Made by a program: the position numbers and the translations under genes. DNA of 64,000 bases, from positions 1 through 64,000 of the forward strand of contig NZ_VWRN01000067.1 of the NCBI RefSeq assembly GCF_008632125.1, given 5' to 3'. Of this stretch, positions 57,001-64,000 are shown piece by piece. The first letter of the stretch is position 1; each line of letters begins with the position of its first letter. Source of the DNA: Cupriavidus cauae (GTDB lineage Bacteria; Pseudomonadota; Gammaproteobacteria; Burkholderiales; Burkholderiaceae). The notes beneath the pieces were generated by a model. It had not been told where the DNA came from, ran no database searches, and worked only from the letters and a program-made list of their open reading frames with translations.

Positions 57001-57078
57001 GCCGGTTCGGTTCGATGAGCCGGTTCGATGAGGCAGTTCGATGAGCCAGTTCGATGAGCCAGTTCGATGAGCCGGGCG
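56996..57078 (+). repeat. 13-bp tandem repeat across the kdpA stop
   Basis: Units of GATGAGCCRGTTC start at 56996, 57014, 57027, 57040, 57053 and 57066, with a five-base insert after the first. Each unit contains ATGA. The first ATGA holds the kdpA TGA and an overlapping ATG that opens a 15-codon mini-ORF (56997-57044). The array fills most of the kdpA-kdpB gap. Confidence 0.85.
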
Positions 57079-57160
57079 TTCCCCTGATGACATCGGACGC
57101 CGCGCGTGTTCCGACCGCGTCCGCGTTCCTCCCTCCTCTCTAGCGCACTGCGGAGATCCC

Positions 57161-59395
57161 ATGCAACAAGAATCCACGGCCAATGCGGCCGAGATCGGCG
57201 GCAATCCGGGCGAAGTGTCGGCCGGCACGCCCGTGACCGATCGCCAACCCGCGCTTTCCGATCGCGCCCCGGCGCGCGGCATGTTCGCGCCGCAGCTGCT
57301 CAAGCCGGCGCTGGTGGCGGCCTGGCGCAAGTTGTCGCCGCGCCAGCAGCTGCGCAATCCGGTGATGTTCGTGGTCTATGCCGGCAGCATCCTGACCACG
57401 ATCCTGTTCCTGCGCGCGGCCTTCGCGCCCGAAACCTCCGCCGGCGGCGAGAGCGCCGGCTTCATCCTGGCCGTGTCAGTCTGGCTGTGGTTCACGGTGC
57501 TGTTCGCCAACTTTGCCGAGGCGCTCGCCGAAGGGCGCAGCAAGCAGCAGGCGGCGGCGCTGCGCGGGCTGCGCACCACGGTGACGGCGCGCGTGCTGAA
57601 GGACGGCCGGCGCGGCGGCCCGACCGAGCCGCGCGCCGCCACGGCGCTGCGCCGCGGCGATGTGGTGCTGGTCGAGGCGGGCGACATGATTCCCGGCGAC
57701 GGCGAGGTGATCGAAGGGGTCGCCTCGGTCGACGAAAGCGCGATCACCGGCGAATCGGCGCCGGTGATCCGCGAATCGGGCGGCGACTTCTCGTCGGTGA
57801 CCGGCGGCACGCGCGTGCTGTCCGACTGGCTCGTGGTGCGCATCACCGCCAACCCGGGCCAGAGCTTCATCGACCGGATGATCGCGATGGTCGAGGGCGC
57901 GAAGCGCCAGAAGACGCCAAACGAGCTGGCGCTGACCATCCTGCTGGTGGGCCTGACCATCGTGCTGCTGCTGGCCACCGCGACGCTGCAGCCGTTCTCG
58001 GTCTACAGCGTGCTGGTCGCCAAGGCCGGCGTGCCGGTGACCGTCACGGTGCTGGTGGCGCTGCTGGTCTGCCTGATTCCGACCACCATCGGCGGCCTGC
58101 TGTCCGCGATCGGCGTGGCCGGCATGAGCCGCATGATGGCGGCCAACGTGATCGCCACCTCGGGCCGCGCGGTCGAAGCGGCCGGCGACGTCGACGTGCT
58201 GCTGCTCGACAAGACCGGCACCATCACGCACGGCAACCGCCAGGCGTCGCGGTTCATCGCCGCGCCCGGCGTGGCGCCGTCGCGCCTGGCCGAAGCCGCG
58301 TGGCTGTCCTCGCTGGCGGACGACACGCCGGAAGGGCGCAGCATCGTCGCGCTGGCCCGCCGGCAGGCGGACCCGCGCACCCCCGAGGTGGCGCCGCGCC
58401 ATGCCCAGTTCGTGCCCTTCACCGCGCAGACGCGGATGAGCGGCGTCGACGTTCACGAGGACGGCGAACGAGGGCACGTGCGGCACGTGCGCAAGGGCGC
58501 GGCCGACGCGGTGCGCCGCTACGTCGCCGAGCGCGCCGGCAAGTTTCCGGACGCGGTGGCGCAGGCGGTCGAGGAGGTCGCGCGCGCCGGCGGCACGCCG
58601 CTGGTGGTGGCCGACGAGCAGGGTATCCAGCAAGGCGGCGAGCAGGGCAGCGACATTCGCGTGCTCGGCGTGATCGAGCTCAAGGACATCGTCAAGACCG
58701 GCATCCGCGAGCGCTTCGGCGAGCTGCGCCGGATGGGCATCAGGACCGTGATGATCACCGGCGACAACCGGCTGACCGCGGCCTCGATCGCCGCCGAGGC
58801 GGGCGTCGACGACTACCTGGCCGAGGCCACGCCCGAGGCCAAGCTCAAGCTGATCCGCCAGTACCAGGCCGAAGGGCGGCTGGTGGCGATGACCGGCGAC
58901 GGCACCAACGACGCGCCGGCGCTGGCCCAGGCCGACGTGGCGGTGGCGATGAACACCGGCACGCAGGCGGCCAAGGAGGCCGGCAACATGGTCGACCTCG
59001 ACAGCAACCCGACCAAGCTGATCGAGATCGTCGAGATCGGCAAGCAGATGCTGATGACGCGCGGCTCGCTGACCACCTTCAGCGTCGCCAACGATATCGC
59101 CAAGTACTTCGCGATCATTCCGGCGGCCTTCGCCACGACCTGTCCGCAGCTGGCATTGCTGAACGTGATGGGGCTGTCCACGCCGACGTCGGCGATCCTG
59201 TCCGCCGTGATCTTCAACGCGCTGATCATCGTCGTGCTGATTCCGCTGGCGTTGAAGGGGGTCGCCTACCGGCCGCTGGGCGCCGCGGCGCTGCTGCGGC
59301 GGAACCTGCTGGTCTACGGGCTCGGCGGCATCCTGGTGCCGTTCGTGGGCATCAAGCTGATCGACATGCTGCTGACCTTGCTGGGGTGGGCCTGA
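57161..59395 (+). CDS. kdpB: Potassium-transporting P-type ATPase subunit KdpB
   Basis: A 744-residue P-type ATPase subunit. An unusual leader of about 45 residues precedes LLKPALVAAWRKLSPRQQLR. The actuator motif is SAITGESAPVI. The phosphorylated Asp is in LLDKTGTITHG (Asp350), and the hinge is MTGDGTNDAPALAQADVAVA. IMG-type proteins of about 680-690 are usual, and the excess is N-terminal and at an acidic insert in the nucleotide domain (VDVHEDGERGHVRHVRKG). It hydrolyses ATP to drive potassium uptake. Confidence 0.96.
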   Translation: MQQESTANAAEIGGNPGEVSAGTPVTDRQPALSDRAPARGMFAPQLLKPALVAAWRKLSPRQQLRNPVMFVVYAGSILTTILFLRAAFAPETSAGGESAGFILAVSVWLWFTVLFANFAEALAEGRSKQQAAALRGLRTTVTARVLKDGRRGGPTEPRAATALRRGDVVLVEAGDMIPGDGEVIEGVASVDESAITGESAPVIRESGGDFSSVTGGTRVLSDWLVVRITANPGQSFIDRMIAMVEGAKRQKTPNELALTILLVGLTIVLLLATATLQPFSVYSVLVAKAGVPVTVTVLVALLVCLIPTTIGGLLSAIGVAGMSRMMAANVIATSGRAVEAAGDVDVLLLDKTGTITHGNRQASRFIAAPGVAPSRLAEAAWLSSLADDTPEGRSIVALARRQADPRTPEVAPRHAQFVPFTAQTRMSGVDVHEDGERGHVRHVRKGAADAVRRYVAERAGKFPDAVAQAVEEVARAGGTPLVVADEQGIQQGGEQGSDIRVLGVIELKDIVKTGIRERFGELRRMGIRTVMITGDNRLTAASIAAEAGVDDYLAEATPEAKLKLIRQYQAEGRLVAMTGDGTNDAPALAQADVAVAMNTGTQAAKEAGNMVDLDSNPTKLIEIVEIGKQMLMTRGSLTTFSVANDIAKYFAIIPAAFATTCPQLALLNVMGLSTPTSAILSAVIFNALIIVVLIPLALKGVAYRPLGAAALLRRNLLVYGLGGILVPFVGIKLIDMLLTLLGWA

Positions 59396-59440
59396 ACGCC
59401 GGGCCGCCTAGCCATCGAGTCAGTGAGTCGCCGACTCTCC

Positions 59441-59496
59441 GGACCACCGGACTATCGGACCACCGGACCACCGGACCACCGGACCACCGGACCACG
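59441..59496. repeat. 8-bp tandem repeat GGACCACC between kdpB and kdpC
   Basis: Seven units of GGACCACC (two with one or two changes: GGACTATC, GGACCACG) run from 59441 to 59496. The gap otherwise contains the kdpC leader. No hairpin terminator is evident, so kdpC may stay in the operon. Confidence 0.85.
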
Positions 59497-59526
59497 GCAT
59501 CACCGAAACACAAGGACATCGACACC

Positions 59527-60150
59527 ATGAACACCAACGCATCCCTGCACGCCGCCCCCGTCCCCCCAGCGCAGGCGGGCCTGCTGCGCCCGCTGCTGAC
59601 CGTCTTCGCCGCGCTGTCGGTGCTGACCGGGCTGCTGTATCCCGCCGTCGTCACCGGCCTCGCCCAGGGCCTGTTTCCCCATCAGGCGGCCGGCTCGCTG
59701 ATCGTCAGGGACGGCACGACGATCGGCTCGGCGCTGATCGGGCAGCCGTTCTCCGAGCCGCGCTATTTCTGGGGCCGGCTGTCCGCCACGGCGCCGATGC
59801 CCTACAACGCGGCGGCCTCGGGCGGCTCGAACCTCGGCCCGAGCAATCCCGCGCTGGCCGACGCGGCGCGCGCGCGCATCGAGGCGCTGCGCACGGCCGA
59901 CCCGGGCAACACGGCCCCGGTGCCGGTGGACCTGGTCACCGCCTCGGGCAGCGGCCTCGATCCGCATATCAGCCCGGCAGCGGCCGAGTATCAGGCGGCG
60001 CGGGTTGCCCGCGCCCGCGGCCTGCCGCTGGAGCGGGTACGCCAGCTGATCGCCGCCCACACCGACCGGCCCGCTCTGGCGGTGCTGGGCGCTGCCGGCG
60101 TCAACGTGCTGCGGCTGAACCTGGCGCTCGACGCGCTCGGCCCGAAGTAG
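59527..60150 (+). CDS. kdpC: Potassium-transporting ATPase subunit KdpC
   Basis: A 207-residue single-pass inner-membrane subunit. The membrane helix (about 20-42, LLTVFAALSVLTGLLYPAVV) is followed by the periplasmic domain with SLIVRDGTTIGSALIGQPFS and EPRYFWGRLSAT. SNLGPSNPAL and SGLDPHISPAAAEYQAARVA are family hallmarks. The protein ends in DALGPK. It stabilises the KdpA-KdpB complex. Confidence 0.95.
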   Translation: MNTNASLHAAPVPPAQAGLLRPLLTVFAALSVLTGLLYPAVVTGLAQGLFPHQAAGSLIVRDGTTIGSALIGQPFSEPRYFWGRLSATAPMPYNAAASGGSNLGPSNPALADAARARIEALRTADPGNTAPVPVDLVTASGSGLDPHISPAAAEYQAARVARARGLPLERVRQLIAAHTDRPALAVLGAAGVNVLRLNLALDALGPK

Positions 60151-60239
60151 TGCCGCGCGGGCCGTGGCAGAATGGCCTTCGCCTTGCCCTCCCTTGTTCT
60201 GCCATTGTTCTGCCATAGTCCAGCCCGGTTGCATTGCCG

Positions 60240-63200
60240 ATGACCGAAGCCGAATTGCGCGATGCCGGTGCGCGCGCCGATCCCGATGCCCTGCTGCAGA
60301 TGGTCCAGCAGGAGGGCGAGCGGGCCGCGCGCGGCAAGCTGCGCGTGTATTTCGGCGCCTCGGCCGGCGTGGGCAAGACCTTCGCGATGCTGACCGCGGC
60401 GAGGGCGGCGATGGCAGAGGGCGCCGATGTGGCGATCGGCGTGGTCGAGACCCACGGCCGCGCCGAGACCGAGGCGCTGCTGGCCGGCATGGAGCGGCTG
60501 CCGATGCGCGAGGTGCCCTATCGCGGCCGCGTGCTGCACGAATTCGATCTCGACGGCGCGCTGGCGCGCCAACCCGCGCTGATCCTGGTGGACGAGCTCG
60601 CGCATTCGAATGCGCCGGGCAGCCGCCACCCGAAGCGCTGGCAGGACATCCAGGAGCTGCGCGCGGCCGGCATCGATGTCTGGACCACCGTCAACGTCCA
60701 GCACCTGGACAGCCTGAACGAGGCGGTGGGCGGCATCACCGGCATCCGCGTCTGGGAAACGGTGCCCGACGCGGTGTTCGACGGCGCCGACGAGGTCGTG
60801 CTGGTGGACCTGCCGGCCGACGAGCTGCTGCGCCGGCTGAAGGAGGGCAGGGTCTACCTGCCCGAGCAGGCGCGCCATGCCGCGCGCCATTTCTTCCGCA
60901 AGGGCAACCTGATCGCGTTGCGCGAGCTGGCGCTGCGCCGCACCGCCGAGCGTGTCGATGACGACGTGCGTGCGTGGCGGCAGTCCGAACCGGTGCAGCC
61001 GGTATGGCGCACGCGCGAGGCGGTGCTCGCCTGCATCGGCAGCGGCGACGATGCCGAGCAGGTCGTCAGGAGCGCGCGCCGGCTGGCGGGCCAGCTCGAT
61101 TGCGACTGGCATGTGGTGACGGTCGCCACGCCGCGGCTGGCGCCGCCTTCTGAGCGCGCCAGGGCCCGGCTGGAGGATGCGATGCGGATGGCCGAGCAGC
61201 TCGGCGCACGCACCGAGACGCTGGCCGGCGCGGACATGGTGCAGGCGGTCGCCGGCTATGTGCGGCGCCACAACCTGACCAAGGTGGTGATCGGGCGCGC
61301 GCCGGGCGATTGGCGGCGCGGCGGCGCGTCGCTCGCCGATCGCGCGCGTTCGCTGTTGGCGCTGGGCCTGTCGCCGCTGGTCGGCGCGCCGGCGGCCTGG
61401 TTCGGCAGGCGCAGCTTTGCCGACGCGCTGGCGAGGGGCTGTCCCGAGATCGACATCATCCGCGTGGCCGCCGATACCATTCGCAACCCCGCTCGCAACC
61501 CCGCGCGCACCGATCCGCGGCCGGGCCACGACGCCGCCGAGGGGCAGCCCGACGCCGGCACCGCAGGCGCGGGGCGGGGCGACTACCTGTGGGCCGTGGT
61601 CTGGTGCGCCGGCGCCTCGGCGCTGTCGGCGCTGGCCACGCCGTGGTTCGACGTGGTCAATATCGCGATGCTGTTCCTCGCTGCCGTGATGGGCGTCGCG
61701 CTGCGGCACGGCCGCGGGCCGGCGGCATTGGCCTCGGTGCTGTCGGTGGCCGCGTTCGACTTCTTCTTCGTGCCGCCGCGGCTGTCGTTCGCCGTCACCG
61801 ACGTGCAGTACCTGCTGACCTTCGTGGTGCTGTTGTCGGTGGGCCTGGTGATCGGCCAGCTGACCGCGGGGCTGCGCGAGCAGGCGCAGGTCGCGGTGCG
61901 GCGCGAGACCGATGCGCGCACGCTGTACGAGCTCGCGCGCGAACTGTCGTCGGCGCTGACGCTGGAGCAGATCGTGCCGATCGGCAGCCGCTTCCTGCGG
62001 GCGGCGTTCGATGCCAATTCGGCGTTCTTCCTGACGTCCCCCGACGGCAAGCTGCTGCCGCCGGTGATGGTCGCCGAGCAGCAGGACACCGCCGCGCGCA
62101 CCGATTCGATCGACCGCGTGCTGGCGCAATGGGTGTTCGACCACGGCCAGCCCGCCGGCACGGGCACGCACACGCTGCCCGGCAGCACCGTGCTTTATCT
62201 GCCGCTGAAGGCGCCGATGCGGACGCGCGGCGTGCTGGCGGTGGAGCCGGCCGCGTGGCGCGCGTTCGCGCAGCCTGCGCTGCGGCGCCAGGTGGATGGC
62301 TTCTGCACGCTGATCGCGATCGCCATCGAGCGGCTGCACTATGTCGAGGTTGCGCAACAGGCGCTGCTGTCGATGGAGTCGGAGCGGTTGCGCAGTTCGC
62401 TGCTGGCCGCCGTATCGCACGATCTGCGCACGCCGCTGACCGGCCTGATCGGCATGGCCGAGACGCTGCGGCGTGCCGACCCGCCGCTGGCGCCTTCGGT
62501 GGCCGATACCGTCGACGCGATGCTCGAGCAGGCGCAGCGGATGCGCACGATGGTGGTCAACCTGCTCGACATGGCGCGGCTGCAAAGCCGCGACGTGCGG
62601 ATGAAGCGGGCGTGGCAGTCGGTCGAGGAGCTGGTCGGCTCGAGTCTGGCCGCGATGCGCGAGTCGTTGTCGCGGCACCGCGTCGAGGTGGCCGACCTGT
62701 CGCGCGTGCCGCTGGTCGAGTGCGACGCGGTGCTGATCGAGCGCGTGCTGTGCAATCTGCTGGAGAATGCGGGCAAATACACGCCGGCGGGAACGACGAT
62801 CCGCGTGTCTGCCGAGGCCGTCGAGGCTGGCGAGGACGGCAAGGCCAGCGAGGGCCGCGAGGACGGGGAGGACAGCGAAGACGGCAAGGGCAGCGTGGGA
62901 GGCGAGGGCGAGATCCGCATCGCCGTGGAGGACGAGGGTCCCGGCGTGCCGGCCGGCAGCGAGCGGCAGATCTTCGAGAAGTTCACGCGCGGGCAGCGCG
63001 AGTCGGCCACGGTCGGTGTCGGCCTCGGGCTCGCCGTCTGCGAGGCGATCGTGCAGGCCCACGGGGGACGGATCTGGGTCGAACCGGCGCGGTCCGCGGC
63101 GCGCCGGGCCGTGCACGGGCCCGGCGCCCGCTTCGTGGTCGCGTTGCCGCGCGGCAACCCGCCGGCGGTGGAGGCCGAGTCCGACATGCCACCCGCTTGA
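60240..63200 (+). CDS. kdpD: Potassium-sensing histidine kinase KdpD
   Basis: 986 residues, longer than the approximately 895 of E. coli. The KdpD domain has Walker A GASAGVGKTFAML and DELAHSNAPGSRHPKRWQDI. A USP domain (about 265-395) and four membrane helices (about 470-560) follow. A GAF-like region precedes the dimerisation helix with phospho-His727 in SHDLRTPLTG. The ATPase domain shows ENAGKYTPAG and VGVGLGLAVCEAIVQAHGG. A low-complexity Glu/Asp/Gly/Lys insert (about 858-889) interrupts it. Start 60240 (ATG); TTG 60234 is in frame. It senses low potassium and phosphorylates KdpE. Confidence 0.93.
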   Translation: MTEAELRDAGARADPDALLQMVQQEGERAARGKLRVYFGASAGVGKTFAMLTAARAAMAEGADVAIGVVETHGRAETEALLAGMERLPMREVPYRGRVLHEFDLDGALARQPALILVDELAHSNAPGSRHPKRWQDIQELRAAGIDVWTTVNVQHLDSLNEAVGGITGIRVWETVPDAVFDGADEVVLVDLPADELLRRLKEGRVYLPEQARHAARHFFRKGNLIALRELALRRTAERVDDDVRAWRQSEPVQPVWRTREAVLACIGSGDDAEQVVRSARRLAGQLDCDWHVVTVATPRLAPPSERARARLEDAMRMAEQLGARTETLAGADMVQAVAGYVRRHNLTKVVIGRAPGDWRRGGASLADRARSLLALGLSPLVGAPAAWFGRRSFADALARGCPEIDIIRVAADTIRNPARNPARTDPRPGHDAAEGQPDAGTAGAGRGDYLWAVVWCAGASALSALATPWFDVVNIAMLFLAAVMGVALRHGRGPAALASVLSVAAFDFFFVPPRLSFAVTDVQYLLTFVVLLSVGLVIGQLTAGLREQAQVAVRRETDARTLYELARELSSALTLEQIVPIGSRFLRAAFDANSAFFLTSPDGKLLPPVMVAEQQDTAARTDSIDRVLAQWVFDHGQPAGTGTHTLPGSTVLYLPLKAPMRTRGVLAVEPAAWRAFAQPALRRQVDGFCTLIAIAIERLHYVEVAQQALLSMESERLRSSLLAAVSHDLRTPLTGLIGMAETLRRADPPLAPSVADTVDAMLEQAQRMRTMVVNLLDMARLQSRDVRMKRAWQSVEELVGSSLAAMRESLSRHRVEVADLSRVPLVECDAVLIERVLCNLLENAGKYTPAGTTIRVSAEAVEAGEDGKASEGREDGEDSEDGKGSVGGEGEIRIAVEDEGPGVPAGSERQIFEKFTRGQRESATVGVGLGLAVCEAIVQAHGGRIWVEPARSAARRAVHGPGARFVVALPRGNPPAVEAESDMPPA

Positions 63201-63255
63201 ACCGGCGGACTGTTCGTTCGAATCCGCGCACCGCCATCCGCAACACATTCGGCCC

Positions 63256-63293
63256 ACGTCCGCACCACGTCCTCGCTACGTCCGCACCACGTC
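63256..63293. repeat. Direct repeat in the kdpD-kdpE gap
   Basis: ACGTCCGCACCACGTC occurs at 63256-63271 and 63278-63293, 22 bases apart. The gap is 117 bases. It may be a slippage product; no operator symmetry is clear. Confidence 0.6.
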
Positions 63294-63317
63294 GATCCCA
63301 AGGAAACCACTACCGTC

Positions 63318-64000
63318 ATGCCATTCGAATTCTCTCCCACGGTGTTGCTGGTCGAAGACGAGCCGCATATCCGCCGCTTCGTACGCGCGACGCTCGAGGC
63401 CGAGGGCTGCACCGTGCATGAGGCCGAGACGCTGAAACGAGGGCTGATCGACGCCGGCACGCGTCAGCCCGATCTGGTGATCCTCGATCTCGGCCTGCCC
63501 GACGGCGATGGCGTCCAGCTGATCCGCGAGATGCGCAGCTGGACCCAGGTGCCGATCCTGGTGCTGTCCGCGCGCAGCGACGAAGCCGACAAGATCGTCG
63601 CGCTCGACGGCGGCGCCGACGACTATCTGACCAAGCCCTTCGGCGTGGGCGAGATGGTGGCGCGCGTGCGCGTGCTGCTGCGCCGGCACGCCAGGACCAA
63701 TCCGCAGGGCACCCACCTGATCGCCTTCGGCGACGTGCAGGTGGACCTCGCCAATCGCGTGATCACGCGCGCGGGGCAGCCCGTACATCTGACGCCGATC
63801 GAGTATCGCCTGCTGTCGGTGCTGATCGCCCACCGGGGCAAGGTGATGACCCATCGCGAACTGCTGCGCGAGGTATGGGGGCCGTCGCAGTCGGAGAGCA
63901 GCCAGTATCTGCGCGTCTACATGGGTCATCTGCGGCACAAGCTCGAGCGCGATCCCGCGCAGCCCGTTCACCTGCTGACCGAGACCGGCATCGGCTATCG
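63318..64000 (+). CDS. kdpE: KDP operon response regulator KdpE, C-terminus truncated by window end
   Basis: About 227 residues visible of roughly 230. The receiver domain (about 8-120) has LLVEDEPHIRRFVR, the phospho-acceptor in LVILDLGLPDGDGV and the switch Lys in DYLTKPFGVGE. The winged-helix OmpR-type domain (about 135-227) has LTPIEYRLLSVLIAHRGKVM and YLRVYMGHLRHKLE. Only the last few residues are missing. It activates kdpFABC when phosphorylated by KdpD. ATG 63318. Confidence 0.95.
   Translation, partial: MPFEFSPTVLLVEDEPHIRRFVRATLEAEGCTVHEAETLKRGLIDAGTRQPDLVILDLGLPDGDGVQLIREMRSWTQVPILVLSARSDEADKIVALDGGADDYLTKPFGVGEMVARVRVLLRRHARTNPQGTHLIAFGDVQVDLANRVITRAGQPVHLTPIEYRLLSVLIAHRGKVMTHRELLREVWGPSQSESSQYLRVYMGHLRHKLERDPAQPVHLLTETGIGY

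Noticed and set aside
60151..63257. Minus-strand frame antisense to kdpD
   Set aside because: No recognisable domain; it is a shadow of the well-supported kdpD on the plus strand.

Overview
The window is a GC-rich stretch of core chromosome from a beta-proteobacterium of the family Burkholderiaceae, most likely Cupriavidus or a close relative such as Ralstonia. This is inferred from gene order (rsmD-coaD-fdx; pth-rplY-prs-tRNA-Gln-ispE-lolB; mutM-mutY; rapZ-hprK-ptsN-hpf-rpoN-lptB-lptA-lptC-kdsD) and from protein resemblance. No search could be run. There are no rRNA genes, insertion sequences, prophage genes or CRISPR arrays.

Layout. 1-2911: a leftward allantoin/hydantoin module (puuE start, a racemase, an NCS1 permease) headed by a perfect GntR-type palindrome. 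2790-3381: G-rich tandem repeats. 3382-4659: rpoH with a perfect CIRCE element upstream. 4660-10526: pirin, YbiB, a nitrate-sensing NasT/NasS pair, and a fumarylpyruvate hydrolase plus zeta-GST isomerase pair. 10621-17057: ftsY, two M16 peptidase-like proteins, rsmD, coaD and a ferredoxin. 17302-20217: an apparently foreign two-gene island of lower GC, encoding an F-box-like helical protein and a multi-spanning membrane protein. 20288-28938: translation, nucleotide, isoprenoid, lipoprotein and base-excision repair genes. 29017-38627: RapZ/HprK/PtsN/HPF/RpoN regulation followed by lipopolysaccharide export and Kdo synthesis genes; kdsC is absent from its usual place. 38904-48290: CPA2 antiporter, apt, Na/Pi cotransporter, uvrA and a YajR-like MFS. 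48486-54631: ssb, an SfnB/DszA-like sulfur pair, a TerC-type protein, two small unknown proteins and a cold-shock gene. 54842-64000: the kdp potassium system, with a likely KdpE box, an extra small membrane ORF, kdpFABC and kdpDE; kdpE runs off the right end.

How the parts work together. Stress control is layered at rpoH, where a HrcA operator suggests that heat-shock repressor HrcA controls sigma-32. The rpoN block couples sigma-54, nitrogen-PTS (PtsN, HprK), RapZ and ribosome hibernation to envelope biogenesis (LptABC, KdsD). The kdp block is a self-contained potassium-starvation response.

Short tandem arrays of 8-13 bp recur at gene ends and once inside mutM. The best candidates for something new are the island at 17302-20217, the small ORF translationally coupled to kdpF, and the repeat arrays.
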